Assembly (NCBI RefSeq): GCF_015207005.2 | Contig: NZ_JADEXS020000001.1 | Span: 4,030,001-4,094,000, forward strand | DNA: 64,000 bases | Reading direction: 5' to 3' | Source of the DNA: Desmonostoc muscorum LEGE 12446 | Lineage (GTDB): Bacteria; Cyanobacteriota; Cyanobacteriia; Cyanobacteriales; Nostocaceae | Shown here: positions 33,936 to 43,588 of the stretch, piece after piece | Layout of the letters: each line of letters starts with the position of its first letter | Numbering within the stretch: the stretch's first letter is position 1 | The notes under the pieces: model-generated | Database searches by the model: none | Told to the model about the DNA's origin: nothing | What the model saw: only the letters and a program-made list of their open reading frames with translations | Translations under genes and position numbers: made by a program

Positions 33936-36254
33936 TTAAACGTGAATACGTAAGGTTAAGATAACTTTAGCAGTTGTAGATTGGGGAACTCTCCAAGTGA
34001 GGAGCGATCGCTTAATATTCTCCACTACAGCTGCATTTTTTTGGGTTGATGCTTGTTCATCCAACATTATCCCCGTTACCCGACCTTTTTTGACGGTGAA
34101 CTCAAAAACGATTTCACCACCAAAGCCTGGGGGTAAATTTATTTGTTCTAAGTGTTGGGTTAAGTCAGCAATTGCCGCTTCATGCAAACCAGTAACGCTG
34201 ACGACTTCTAACTGGTGATTGATGGGTGCGTCTGATATTTCACCTTTTTCCATTTCTTGGAAATCAAAGGTGTTGTTCACGGAAATATCCGCTTTTTTGG
34301 CTACTGGGGATTGTGGCGATCGCCTTTGCCGGAGAAAATCTGGTGCTTCTGCTGGCGCTGCTGCCATTGGGAGTGTTATTGCACGTTCAAAGGCACCAGG
34401 CGGAGGACTGGCAAACACTGCTTCGTAGCTAACTGCTTGCGGCATTTCTACCGGGACTTGCATAGACAGATATTCGCTTCTTGGTTCAACTCGCACGTCA
34501 TCACTGACAGCAACAAAAGCGGTGTATTGAGAAAGCAGTTGATAAGTTAAAGCTGTTTCTGTAACTGCTTCGACACCAGCTTTCGTTTCAAAACTCACCA
34601 TTTGATTCATCAAATCTTTAATACAAGCACGTCCCCATAACTGCGCTACAGCAAGATTTCCTGTTTCTTCAAATATGAGGTGAAAGGTTTTTTGATATTG
34701 CTTACCGCCCGCAGCAATGCCGGAAATTTGCAGATTACCGCTAGCTTTATCCTGTTGGCGACCAAACAAAACTAATGGTTGTTCGCAAAATAAATCAGGC
34801 GTTATCTTTGGGTAAATCACAGGTGATTCTGCGTTACCTTGCCAAGAGATTTGAATATTCGTAAGTACAGGATTGTTGATTTGTTTGTAGAACTTTTCAG
34901 CAACTTCTTCTGTGGGTTCATCATGACGAATAATTCTAGATATTCCCCGGCCGATTTCGGCGATGCGATTCAGTAAAAAACGGTTGACTGAACTACCAGC
35001 ACCAAAGCTGTAAAGGCGATTTCCCACTTGGAGGTGCTGTTGTACCTCTGCCAAAATCTCATTTTCGTTGCCAATATAGCCATCGGTGAGAAGTACGACA
35101 CTGCGTAATCTGCCGATTGGTGTGGGGAAATTGATGGCTGTACGAATGCCACTGAGCATTTCTGTACTACCAGCAGCTTGTAAATTGTTAATGTAAGCGA
35201 TCGCCTTAGCACGATTTTCTGGTGTATTCGGTAGAGGTTTCTTTGATAACTGTCTGACTTTATTGGAAAAATCGAGAATTGTAAAAGTATCGTTGGGATT
35301 TAACCCATTAATAAATCGCCGCATCAATTCTTGACACTTTTGCAACGGATCTCCAGATTGGGAACCGGAAGTATCCACCAAAAATACGACATCTTTGGGG
35401 ACAATTTCATCAGTAGAATATTCCAAAGCTGGAATTAGATAAATTGCAAAATGTCCGCCGCGATCGTCTGCTTGGGTTAATACTGTGGATTGAGTTTCTG
35501 CGCCAGAAACTTGATAGCGGAGAATTAAATCTTTGTTGGGAATTGTATCTTCTCCAGCTAATTGAATCCGCACAATTTGACTTGAATGTTCAATTTTTAA
35601 TTGATGGGAAGGAGAACGCACTTGAGAAATTGGTAAACCTGCATCAATTTCCACTGTGACATGAATATCGTGACGGCTACGCATTCCTTCTGGAACTACA
35701 GGCGGTGTAATGCGAGAAGCATCAGGAACTCTATCTGTGTCACCGCTATTATCTATGGTTGTTCCGGGAATATATCTTGGCCCCACCACCATCGGGAAAA
35801 CAAACTCGTAGTTTCCCGCCTCAAATTTTAAACTTTCAGTGTAACGAATTGTGACATCAATTTGTTCGCCAGGTTTGATGTTAGCCAGAGATTGGGTAAA
35901 GATGTTGTCTCGTTCCTGTTCTAAAAGTCCTGCGGTGCGTCCCTCTTGTTTTGCCTTTTCATAGATTTGTTGCGCTTCTTCACGTTTTTTAATATTACCT
36001 TTGATAGTGCGATCGCCTATTTTGATTTCCATGTCATCCACCGCCGCCTCATCGGGTAACGGAAAGATATACACCGCTTCTAAAGGCTGTGTGAAGGGAT
36101 TTTCAAAGCTTTGAATCACCTCAACTCGTGACAAATTACCTGCAATTTTTGCTAGAACTTCCGTATGCTTGAGGGGAAAAACTAGCTGTTCTCCTTCAGG
36201 GGATTGGACGTACAAACCCCCTAACTGTTGGTTTTTAGCACTTACTGTATTCAT
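33936..36254 (-). CDS. VIT and von Willebrand A domain protein
   Basis: A 772-residue protein (inter-alpha-trypsin-inhibitor heavy-chain type). The VIT domain (about 10-140) shows PLKHTEVLAKIAGNLSRVEVIQSFENPF and VYIFPLPDEAAVDDMEIKIGDR. The vWA domain (about 290-460) has an intact MIDAS DTSGS in DVVFLVDTSGSQSGD and LTDGYIGNE. A Pro-rich linker leads to a C-terminal TonB/AgmX-like fold (LPPGFGGEIVFEFTVKKGRVTGI ... LTLRIHV). The frame is open to 36401, but ATG 36254 has AAAGGA 7 bases upstream and avoids overlap with the divergent gene. Its role is probably adhesion or metal-dependent protein binding at the cell surface, though no clear signal peptide follows the chosen start. Confidence 0.88.
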   Translation of the reverse strand: MNTVSAKNQQLGGLYVQSPEGEQLVFPLKHTEVLAKIAGNLSRVEVIQSFENPFTQPLEAVYIFPLPDEAAVDDMEIKIGDRTIKGNIKKREEAQQIYEKAKQEGRTAGLLEQERDNIFTQSLANIKPGEQIDVTIRYTESLKFEAGNYEFVFPMVVGPRYIPGTTIDNSGDTDRVPDASRITPPVVPEGMRSRHDIHVTVEIDAGLPISQVRSPSHQLKIEHSSQIVRIQLAGEDTIPNKDLILRYQVSGAETQSTVLTQADDRGGHFAIYLIPALEYSTDEIVPKDVVFLVDTSGSQSGDPLQKCQELMRRFINGLNPNDTFTILDFSNKVRQLSKKPLPNTPENRAKAIAYINNLQAAGSTEMLSGIRTAINFPTPIGRLRSVVLLTDGYIGNENEILAEVQQHLQVGNRLYSFGAGSSVNRFLLNRIAEIGRGISRIIRHDEPTEEVAEKFYKQINNPVLTNIQISWQGNAESPVIYPKITPDLFCEQPLVLFGRQQDKASGNLQISGIAAGGKQYQKTFHLIFEETGNLAVAQLWGRACIKDLMNQMVSFETKAGVEAVTETALTYQLLSQYTAFVAVSDDVRVEPRSEYLSMQVPVEMPQAVSYEAVFASPPPGAFERAITLPMAAAPAEAPDFLRQRRSPQSPVAKKADISVNNTFDFQEMEKGEISDAPINHQLEVVSVTGLHEAAIADLTQHLEQINLPPGFGGEIVFEFTVKKGRVTGIMLDEQASTQKNAAVVENIKRSLLTWRVPQSTTAKVILTLRIHV

Positions 36255-36371
36255 AGGTTTGATCCTTTGTGTGGAACATAACCCTAGAGTAGCCAAAGCA
36301 ACAAGTAACTGTAACCTAACCACTCTTAGGAGTTTTGTTAGGATATGGAGTAGAAGCTGATACATCCAACA

Positions 36372-37448
36372 ATGACACCAGTTCCCCAACCGTTTACACA
36401 AGCTGAAAATGACTGGAATTTAGCAAGCTTGTACCAAGATCTCGCCTCTGCAAAACAGCAACTTTCTGGTAAACCCAAACAACTGACACCATTGGAAATA
36501 ACTTGTCTGAAGGGATTGCTTTGTGGTTATAGTCCTAGTGAAATAGCTGCTGCAATCAATCGGGAAGTTAGAGGCTTAAGAGTTGATTTATCTAGAGGAT
36601 TGTATCGCTACATCGAAGTACTAACTAAGCGACCTTCTAATACTTTAAAAGACTGGAGAGAAGTTACTGACTGGCTAGCAAAAGCTAACTATAAAACTAG
36701 TTTTTCTCATCTGTCTTTCCAAAACAATGATTCGTTAATCAAAATTGTTGATATTTCCCTAGAAGCCTCTGTTAATTCTTGTGTCATTGATTTAAAAGTC
36801 CGTAATATTGGCAATCAGGTTGCTTTTTTGAAAAATGCTAAATTTTTATTTTATAACGTTTGGATGCTGAAAAGTTGGGTTTTACCTAGACTTGAAATAA
36901 ATTATGAGGGAGTTTATCCACCAGCACCTGCTATAGCGACGCAGCGGAGTAGAACTGTTCCACCTAGCTGTGATTACCAAGTTTATTTACCAGCAACTTT
37001 AAATTTTGACATTGCTTTACCATTGAATTTAAATACACAAGCAGAAATTGTTTATATTGAAAATTTTAAAATTTCTCAGTGCGTGAGTTCTAATGATGTA
37101 GATAGATTTACGTTCACTTTATTTTTGCCAAAAACTGAGCAAGAATTGTCTATCAATGACCAGTCAACGTATTTTATACGTACCTCATATATTTATAACT
37201 TTAAATTAGAAATTATTTATGATGAAGATAATAAGAGTATTCAATCTTCTGACTTAATTATTTTGTTGGAACAAAAATATCCTGAGAATATAGAGACACG
37301 AGAATTTATCGCAGAATCTGATTCCAAAGTTCCCACCGAGATGAAAAAATGGAGTCAGGATAATTTAGAGTTACTGACGGCAATAGCCAAAATCAAAGGT
37401 GTTATGAGTTCATCACTAAATTATTTAATAAAAATAGCAGTGCGTTAA
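36372..37448 (+). CDS. vMAP-type N-terminal HTH protein with unknown C-terminal region
   Basis: A 358-residue protein. Residues about 33-95 (LTPLEITCLKGLLCGYSPSEIAAAINREVRGLRVDLSRGLYRYIE) match the HTH-like domain found at the N-terminus of vWA-MoxR-associated proteins (vMAP) in multicellular cyanobacteria. These usually head proteins with NTPase, peptidase or WD40 parts in conflict or cell-suicide systems. The remaining about 260 residues look beta-rich and resemble no family I know. It is divergent from the VIT-vWA gene with 117 bp between starts, so the two may be co-regulated; no MoxR ATPase is nearby. Codon use is AT-rich like the surroundings. Confidence 0.75.
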   Translation: MTPVPQPFTQAENDWNLASLYQDLASAKQQLSGKPKQLTPLEITCLKGLLCGYSPSEIAAAINREVRGLRVDLSRGLYRYIEVLTKRPSNTLKDWREVTDWLAKANYKTSFSHLSFQNNDSLIKIVDISLEASVNSCVIDLKVRNIGNQVAFLKNAKFLFYNVWMLKSWVLPRLEINYEGVYPPAPAIATQRSRTVPPSCDYQVYLPATLNFDIALPLNLNTQAEIVYIENFKISQCVSSNDVDRFTFTLFLPKTEQELSINDQSTYFIRTSYIYNFKLEIIYDEDNKSIQSSDLIILLEQKYPENIETREFIAESDSKVPTEMKKWSQDNLELLTAIAKIKGVMSSSLNYLIKIAVR

Positions 37449-37669
37449 GCTAAAACCTTAATGCACCGTACTTAATATTTACTATATTTAATAATCTTTC
37501 TACAGAGATTAGAAATGATATTCATTTACAAAATTAAGATTGAGTAAAGTAATTTACTATTGATTTTACTTATGATAAATAAAAGTTACTAGTAACAGCT
37601 AAAACTAACTTATTAGCTGCAAAGGTGAGCCTCTGAAATTACATAGGTTTTAGAAAAAGGTAAACGATT

Positions 37670-37687
37670 AAAAAAGGACGCTTTTTT
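37670..37687 (+). promoter_or_regulatory. Hairpin with T-run enclosing the ribosome binding site
   Basis: AAAAAAG-GACG-CTTTTTT forms a 7-bp stem and its T-run ends two bases before the ATG at 37691. The likely Shine-Dalgarno AAGGA is inside the hairpin, so it could limit translation or act as a weak terminator of leader transcripts. Confidence 0.5.
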
Positions 37688-37690
37688 TCC

Positions 37691-38266
37691 ATGAATCAAG
37701 TTCGACCCCCCAAAGTTCGCGTCGCCCTGATTGGTTTCGTACTAGCAAGTGTATTTCATGCTACTCCCGTGTTGGGAGCTATTCTAACTAGACAAGAATT
37801 TTCGGGTGATTTTACCTTAGTCGATGCTAGCCCATTCCTTACGAACTTTTTGCCAGAGACGAGTGAATATTCGGGATTTGTGGTTTACGCAGAGAACGGG
37901 ACTTTGAGCGATTGGGAGCTTAACGTCAACAATCTAGACCTGAATTTGAATCCAGGCTCTACTTTAGGCAGCTTAACCCCAAATGTCAATTTCGACCTTT
38001 CTTCTGGGTCAAATTGGAATTTAGTGGTTGATTTTGGCATTGCTTTTGATGCTCCTAGATATAGCTTACAAAGAACCTCAGCCTCGGAAATTAGCTTCAC
38101 GGGTGAATTGGGACTAGCGGGAGGATACATTTATAAAGATCCCACTGCCAATATTACCCTGAGTTCTTCTAATACATCGATACCCGAACCCACTTCCCTA
38201 CTAGGTCTATTGTTTGGAGTCGGTGGGATTGCTGTGTCTAGAAAAGCTGGTGAGACTAAAGCTTAA
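37691..38266 (+). CDS. PEP-CTERM sorting domain protein
   Basis: A 191-residue exported protein. The N-terminal signal peptide (RVALIGFVLASVFHATPVLGA) is followed by a beta-rich middle and a C-terminal sorting signal of the PEP-CTERM type: IPEPTSLLGLLFGVGGIAVSRK (Pro-Glu-Pro motif, membrane helix, basic end). Such proteins are processed by exosortase and placed in the envelope or extracellular matrix. The mature domain has no recognisable enzyme motif. The start codon is preceded by a hairpin that encloses its ribosome binding site, and a terminator follows. Confidence 0.88.
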   Translation: MNQVRPPKVRVALIGFVLASVFHATPVLGAILTRQEFSGDFTLVDASPFLTNFLPETSEYSGFVVYAENGTLSDWELNVNNLDLNLNPGSTLGSLTPNVNFDLSSGSNWNLVVDFGIAFDAPRYSLQRTSASEISFTGELGLAGGYIYKDPTANITLSSSNTSIPEPTSLLGLLFGVGGIAVSRKAGETKA

Positions 38267-38298
38267 ATTTAGCTTAAGAAACACAAACTAAATCTGAA

Positions 38299-38336
38299 AA
38301 TAAGAACCTTGCTTGAACGAAAGCCAGGTTCTTATT
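38299..38336 (+). terminator. Rho-independent-like terminator of the PEP-CTERM gene
   Basis: AATAAGAACCT (38299-38309) and AGGTTCTTATT (38326-38336) form a perfect 11-bp stem followed by a TT-rich end, 33 bases after the stop codon. Confidence 0.8.
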
Positions 38337-38466
38337 TTATAGATAATGATGATAAATAAGGCTTAAAAAAGCGTCAATTGTTTTGATAGCAATGTCATCA
38401 ACCATTGGTATTCTAGGCTTAATTTACCTGGTCGGGAAAGTTTTTTATTTTATAGTTATCTAGGAA

Positions 38467-39531
38467 TTATTTAACAAATACTAATCCACTATATAAATGA
38501 AAAGCGGAGTCCCAATTAGTCTGCTCTCTACGAAATAGGTGAATGTGAGATTCAATTTGACCCAGCATTTCTCTTTGATCTAATGCTGTATCTGCAAAGG
38601 GTGTGAAATCTGACCAAGTTTTGACTTGGGGTAGTTGCTGGTCAATCCAATTTGATAAAGTATTCCAATTAATTCTGATTGTATTTTGGTTAGCTTGAGG
38701 AATGATTTCTAAACCTTGCTGAAATTCATAGCCGTTATCATAAAATCGCAGAATACAACGTCTACCAGGTAGGTGTAAATCACAAAAATGAGCATAGTCT
38801 TGTGTTTGAGTTTTTCGTTCCAGCTTGCGATGGGCGTCAACATCTACAACTTGTTCAAAAATAGGCAAAAGCCCCACTACTCGTGCTGTGACTTCTGACC
38901 AATCAAAGGTTAAAGAACCGAGTTGATTTACCTGGTTGCTGCAAATAATAGTAGCTTTGAGTTGAGATTCTGAAAAATATTTGACTTGAAAAACTTGAAT
39001 TTGTTGAATGGCGTTTATTGTTGTCCAAAAACAGGGAATACCAGCTTGCTGTAGCTGTTCACCGTAAAATTTTAGTTCTCCCACTTGTCCAGTGCGGTAT
39101 AATCTCCAGCCACGACTCGGTAGCATTAGCCGTGCGCTATAAGGATCTGTTTGCATAATCTGGGCAAATTTTCGAGATGCTTCTGTTTTCAGTTCGTTAT
39201 TGAGAGGTTCTAAGATTAATACGCCAAGTTCGGTGTTAGTAGGTTCCGATGTTGCTTTAGCAATAGCCCGTTGTCTTTGTTCTTGCTCAATTTCTTGCAG
39301 CCGCCGCAAACCTTGTCGTGCTAGCGTCACTATTCTAGTATTCGTCGTATCTCGCAGCAGTTGCCGATAAATTTTTTCCGCATCCTGGTACTTTCCAGAT
39401 ACTTCATGCAACCGACCGAGATAAAATTGCACCCAAGGATGTTCCGGCGATTCTTTTTGCAGCTGTTTGAGTAATTTAGCAGCTGTTTGATAGTCTTTAT
39501 TGTCAAAGGCGATCGCAACTTGCTCAATCAT
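38467..39531 (-). CDS. Tetratricopeptide repeat protein
   Basis: A 354-residue protein. TPR-type helices cover about residues 1-85 (AIAFDNKDYQTAAKLLKQLQKESPEHPWVQFYLGRLHEVSGKYQDAEKIYRQLL). A conserved cyanobacterial region without a named fold follows (YSARLMLPSRGWRLYRTGQ, CDLHLPGRRCILRFYDNGYEF), and it ends in HLFRREQTNWDSAFHLYSGLVFVK. It is the third gene after sir and rsmE on the same strand, 70 bp from rsmE. That gap holds a CGCCTCTGCGCCTCTGCG repeat. The function is unknown; TPRs suggest protein binding. Confidence 0.82.
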   Translation of the reverse strand: MIEQVAIAFDNKDYQTAAKLLKQLQKESPEHPWVQFYLGRLHEVSGKYQDAEKIYRQLLRDTTNTRIVTLARQGLRRLQEIEQEQRQRAIAKATSEPTNTELGVLILEPLNNELKTEASRKFAQIMQTDPYSARLMLPSRGWRLYRTGQVGELKFYGEQLQQAGIPCFWTTINAIQQIQVFQVKYFSESQLKATIICSNQVNQLGSLTFDWSEVTARVVGLLPIFEQVVDVDAHRKLERKTQTQDYAHFCDLHLPGRRCILRFYDNGYEFQQGLEIIPQANQNTIRINWNTLSNWIDQQLPQVKTWSDFTPFADTALDQREMLGQIESHIHLFRREQTNWDSAFHLYSGLVFVK

Positions 39532-39555
39532 GTTTCAATACACACTAGAGTAATC

Positions 39556-39588
39556 TCTCCCGCCTCTGCGCCTCTGCGCCTCTGCGTG
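39556..39588. repeat. Short tandem repeat (GCGCCTCT)n
   Basis: About three copies of CGCCTCTG/GCGCCTCT lie between rsmE and the TPR gene. This is a repeat class frequent in Nostocales. Confidence 0.75.
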
Positions 39589-39601
39589 AGCTATAACTCA
39601 T

Positions 39602-40312
39602 TTATACTTCACAAGCTGCGGTAATCAAGGATAATGCTACCACTGGCGCTGTCACTGCTCTGAGAATGCGACGACCAAGGGAAACAGGTTGAAATCCAAC
39701 TGCGATCGCATTTTCAACTTCTTGTGTTGTCCATCCGCCTTCTGGCCCAGTTGCAATGACAATTGTCTCTTGTCCTTTGTGCTGTAAGCAATCTTTTAAA
39801 TGGGGAGAATCGCCACGAGCCACACAGATATATTGCTGGCTGTTAGTCACTGATAACAAACCAGTGCTAAAAGCAACAGGTTCTAATATTGTCGGTACGA
39901 ATGAGCGCTCTGATTGCTCGGCGGCTTCCGCTGCGATGCGCCGCCAGCGTTCGAGTTTTTGAGGACTGGGATGAAGCAAAGTGCGATCGCTCAACACGGG
40001 TGCAATACAAGTTACTCCCAATTCCGTACAACTCCGCACGACTTCATCGAATCCATTGCCTTTAGGCAACGCCATCATCAGTGTAATTGATACAGGTAAT
40101 TCCGTCTCTACTGAGAGTAATTCTAAAACTTGTGCTTGTTCCCCAGCTAACTGCGCCAACCACGACTTTCCTTGACCATCCATTGCAATAAAGCGATCGC
40201 CTTCACGTAAGCGCAACACCCGCCCCAGGTAATGTTGTTGCTCTTTGGTGAGCAAAATTTGCTGTTGTTGGAGTTGAGAGGGGGCGATCGCTATTCTTTG
40301 CAGTTGAGACAT
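39602..40312 (-). CDS. rsmE: 16S rRNA (uracil1498-N3)-methyltransferase
   Basis: A 236-residue SPOUT-class enzyme that methylates N3 of U1498 in 16S rRNA using S-adenosylmethionine. The N-terminal PUA-like part (QQQILLTKEQQHYLGRVLRLREGD) is followed by the knotted SAM-binding domain with IVIATGPEGGWTTQEVENAI and SLGRRILRAVTAPVVALSLI, the standard family end. Its start codon overlaps the sir stop by one base (TAATG), so it is probably translationally coupled. Length is normal for cyanobacterial members. Confidence 0.95.
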   Translation of the reverse strand: MSQLQRIAIAPSQLQQQQILLTKEQQHYLGRVLRLREGDRFIAMDGQGKSWLAQLAGEQAQVLELLSVETELPVSITLMMALPKGNGFDEVVRSCTELGVTCIAPVLSDRTLLHPSPQKLERWRRIAAEAAEQSERSFVPTILEPVAFSTGLLSVTNSQQYICVARGDSPHLKDCLQHKGQETIVIATGPEGGWTTQEVENAIAVGFQPVSLGRRILRAVTAPVVALSLITAACEV

Positions 40313-42228
40313 TAGGAAAGATTCTGGAAGTAAGCTTCTAAGGCTTCGGTTACCAACTGAGTCATTGGCTTACCTTGGCTGTCGGATACTTCCTTCAACT
40401 TGCCATAAATATCAGCCTTCAGATTTACCCGGTGGCGTGATTTGTTCGCGCCATTAGCTGTACCAGGTTCGTAGGTGGCGCTAAATTCGCGGATGGCATC
40501 AAAACCAACGCGATCGCAAAAATCACCAAAGCTTTCTTTCGATTTCCGTGATTTCTTAAAGTAAACAAAAATTGGCTCTAGGAAGCTTTCCAAGTCATTA
40601 TGGTGCAGCTTTTCTGTGTAAGGTTGCGCCAATCGTGTTTGATTTGGTGAACCACCTAACCACAATTGGTAACTTTCTGGGGCGCTACCCACAAAGGCCA
40701 ATTCTGCCATGTAGGGACGAGCGCAGCCGTTGGGACAGCCTGTCATCCTTACCACAAAATGTTCTTTTTGTAAACCTAATTTATTCAGCAGAGCGCGAAT
40801 TCGCTCCAAAATCCCCGGTATTGCCCGTTCTGATTCGGTAATTGCCAAGCCGCAGGTAGGCAAAGCAGGGCAAGCCATTGCATAGCGTTCTAAAGGTTCA
40901 ATTTTACCAGGGTCATCTCCGACACCGTGACGGCTGAGAATTTCTTGAATGGCTTCTTTTTTATCTGCTTCGATATCGTAAAAAATCAAATTTTGGTGGG
41001 GCGTTAGGCGGATGGGCAAGTTAAATTGCTCGACAATTTCCCGTAAAGCGGTTTTCAGTTGAAACGAACCTTCGTCTTTAATGCGACCATTGTCAATTGA
41101 AATTCCTAAGAATAGCTTGCCATCGCCTTGTTCGTTCCAGCCGAGGAAATCGTGATATTTCCACTCTGGCAATGATTTCAAGGGTGTAAGTGGTTTGCCA
41201 AAGTATTCTTCAACTTGAGCGATGAATTTATCTACACCCCAATCGTTGATTAAATATTTTAATCTGGCGTGACGGCGGTCAGTGCGATCGCCATAATCTC
41301 TTTGAGTGGCTACAATCGCTTTCACTATATCGTAAACGTCTTCTTTGGCTACATAGCAAATTGGATCTGCTAACCTAGCAAAAGTTTCTTCTTTATTGTG
41401 TGTTCTGCCTAAGCCACCGCCAGCAAAAATATTAAATCCTTCTAATTCTCCCTTCTTATTGGTAATTACCACCAACGTCAGGTCTTGGGAATATAAATCA
41501 ACCGAATTATCTCCTGGTACTGTCACGCAAGCTTTGAACTTACGGGGCATATAGTGGGTGCCGTAAATCGGTTCTTCGTTGTCATGAATAATTGTGCCAT
41601 TGCCATTGCGCGATCGTGCCGCCGTCACCTCTGGATTTTCTTCGCCGCTAATTACCTTTTCCCCATCTAACCAAATTTCGTAATAAGCGCCTGTTTGTGG
41701 TGAAAGCAAATCAGCAATATTCTGGGCATAATCCCAAGCATACTGATACTCTGGGCGATTTTTAAACGGGGCTGGTGGTGCCATCACATTGCGGTTGATG
41801 TCGCCGCAAGCTCCCAAAGTCGAACCCAGGTTGTTGACAATAGTGGCAATTGCTGTTTTAAGATTCTTCTTTAAAATTCCGTGCAGTTGGAAACCTTGAC
41901 GGGTAGTGGCTCGTAAAGTGTGGTTACCATACTCATCAGCCAGTTTATCTAAAGCCAGATACAGCTGCGGCGGTACCAAACCACCGGGGTTTTTTGTCCG
42001 CAGCATAAACTGGTAATCTTTTTCCTGTCCCTTAGTGCGGTTGTCGCGGTTATCCTGTTGATAAGAGCCGTGAAACTTCAACAGCTGCACTGCATTTTCC
42101 GTAAAATGAGTAGTGTCTTCAAGAATCTCAGTTGCTACAGGTTCACGCAAAAAATTACTATTTTCCTTAATGACTTCTACTTTAGAAGGCTTACGGCTAG
42201 CGACGGGGGAAGGAGCAGATTTAACCAT
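40312..42228 (-). CDS. sir: Ferredoxin-sulfite reductase
   Basis: A 638-residue sirohaem/[4Fe-4S] enzyme that reduces sulfite to sulfide with electrons from ferredoxin, for cysteine synthesis. Two nitrite/sulfite reductase repeats are visible. The cluster-binding cysteines occur in [17 protein letters not shown] and [15 protein letters not shown]. The basic loops NRNVMAPP and [11 protein letters not shown] contact sirohaem or sulfite. After about residue 590 there is an extra C-terminal tail ([37 protein letters not shown]), which looks like a ribbon-helix-helix segment. This distinguishes it from the shorter bacterial CysI. It is the first gene of a sir-rsmE-TPR operon with a 1-base overlap to rsmE. 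Confidence 0.95.
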   Translation of the reverse strand: MVKSAPSPVASRKPSKVEVIKENSNFLREPVATEILEDTTHFTENAVQLLKFHGSYQQDNRDNRTKGQEKDYQFMLRTKNPGGLVPPQLYLALDKLADEYGNHTLRATTRQGFQLHGILKKNLKTAIATIVNNLGSTLGACGDINRNVMAPPAPFKNRPEYQYAWDYAQNIADLLSPQTGAYYEIWLDGEKVISGEENPEVTAARSRNGNGTIIHDNEEPIYGTHYMPRKFKACVTVPGDNSVDLYSQDLTLVVITNKKGELEGFNIFAGGGLGRTHNKEETFARLADPICYVAKEDVYDIVKAIVATQRDYGDRTDRRHARLKYLINDWGVDKFIAQVEEYFGKPLTPLKSLPEWKYHDFLGWNEQGDGKLFLGISIDNGRIKDEGSFQLKTALREIVEQFNLPIRLTPHQNLIFYDIEADKKEAIQEILSRHGVGDDPGKIEPLERYAMACPALPTCGLAITESERAIPGILERIRALLNKLGLQKEHFVVRMTGCPNGCARPYMAELAFVGSAPESYQLWLGGSPNQTRLAQPYTEKLHHNDLESFLEPIFVYFKKSRKSKESFGDFCDRVGFDAIREFSATYEPGTANGANKSRHRVNLKADIYGKLKEVSDSQGKPMTQLVTEALEAYFQNLS

Positions 42229-42657
42229 GAGAGTTGTATAGTATTCTCAATAAAGCATTTGTAGATGCCGAAGTAGCAAGATATGAGTATCCTTTCGGCT
42301 AGTTTATCCCCGGTAATCCGGCCGGAATAATGAGGAATATTCTGATTTTAACACGGCAAAAGTCGGCTTTCTCAGTGATCTAACACTTAACAAAACCAGT
42401 TCTTGAGAGTGCCTAGTACTGAGTAAAGTATAGAGTGATTGAAGACTCCTGAGTTCGATTTAACGAAAAAAGAGTTTTTTCTCGATAACTGTAGCGGTTT
42501 TCCATTGCCTGAAATACACACAATAAGTAGGGTAGCACAGCTGTGCTACCCTACTCTCAACATTTATCTTCACTCAGGTGATACTGACGACGTTTTTTTC
42601 CATTCAGCACTCAGCCAGAAATCCTAGCTCAGGCTTGCTGACTGTTTTAGTCATCTT
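42229..42657. other. 429-bp intergenic region with palindrome
   Basis: It contains the upstream region of sir and a perfect 28-bp palindrome at 42527-42554. A 62-codon frame (42439-42627) crosses the palindrome and has no family resemblance, so it is not called. Confidence 0.55.
42527..42554. repeat. 28-bp perfect palindrome
   Basis: GTAGGGTAGCACAG is joined without a loop to its exact reverse complement. It lies between divergent or unrelated genes without a T-run. Similar CACAGCTGTG centres occur elsewhere in this window. Confidence 0.8.
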
Positions 42658-43197
42658 TTATTTGAAGCTATAGCCAATACCAGCGTTGATGCTAACAGCA
42701 GGAGTATCGCTATTTTGATAAGCATTAATTCCTACTTTGGCATTAGTATAGAGGAGGAAATTGTTAGCAACTTCAGATTCAACACCAGCACCTAACACCA
42801 CTGCATCTTTGTTACCTATAGGAGTTGGGGAACCATCTTTCTCTACAAAAGAATAACCACCAGTTAAATAGGCATTAGTTCTATTAGCAATGGGCACATC
42901 CAGAGAAACTTCTGGGATAATGGCACTAGTTTTATCACTCCAGAGAACATTACCCCGTGCAGAAAACGGCGTATTTCCTAATTTCACCCGAGCTGCGACA
43001 TTACCACCAAATGTGGCATCATCGTTAATACCTTGTCCGCCGCTAGTAACGCCAGCTGCAATACCAGCACCGACGTAACTAGCATCAGTGCCCTTTTTGG
43101 TTTCCGCAGAAGCTTGACCAGGTGATAGAAGAACAGGAGCAATTACTAAAGAAGATAATGCAGAAATTGTTAGTAAAGACTTGAGCAAGCGTTTCAT
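42658..43197 (-). CDS. Small outer-membrane beta-barrel-like protein
   Basis: A protein of about 179 residues from MKRLLKSLL (the frame is open 4 codons further). A Sec signal peptide (LLTISALSSLVIAPVLLSPGQASA) leads to a mature part with alternating polar and hydrophobic strands, including YVGAGIAAGVT, NVAARVKLGNT, NAYLTGGYSFVE, AVVLGAGVESEV and VSINAGIGYSFK. The last ends in an aromatic residue-Lys, much like a barrel closing strand. About eight strands would give an OmpA/OmpW-sized barrel. Its role may be structural or a small porin; no specific family is recognised. Confidence 0.82.
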   Translation of the reverse strand: MKRLLKSLLTISALSSLVIAPVLLSPGQASAETKKGTDASYVGAGIAAGVTSGGQGINDDATFGGNVAARVKLGNTPFSARGNVLWSDKTSAIIPEVSLDVPIANRTNAYLTGGYSFVEKDGSPTPIGNKDAVVLGAGVESEVANNFLLYTNAKVGINAYQNSDTPAVSINAGIGYSFK

Positions 43198-43588
43198 AAT
43201 TGTGACCAAATTTTGTATTTTTTACTGTTATATTCCCAGTCGAAAACCCAGTAAAAATGTTCCAGATAATTCTGGAATTTTCTTAAGTAACTGTTGGTAT
43301 TGATGCACCAGACTTAAGAACAATTAGCTGAATAATTTTGAGCAAAATGCTATAATTACACTTGCTTTTTCTGAGATTCCGAATTTATTATCTTAAAAAC
43401 AGACGCTTTTAAAAGTGGCATAGTTATGGGAACTCAAAATTAACCGCAATTCAGTCGAACAACAGCCACTGAACTGACTTTCTCTGACCTTTTCACATAG
43501 GATGAAAAAGTAGCCTGTAGCATCTGTGGCAACAAACTAGAGAGTAAATCTATAAAGTTAATTTTTAGCAATTATTGGAGATTGAATA
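43198..43588. other. 391-bp intergenic region
   Basis: Non-coding, AT-rich gap between divergent genes. No RNA, repeat or clear promoter element was identified. The glycohydrolase start at 43589 is preceded by TTGGAGATTGAATA, a usable GGAG ribosome binding site. Confidence 0.55.
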
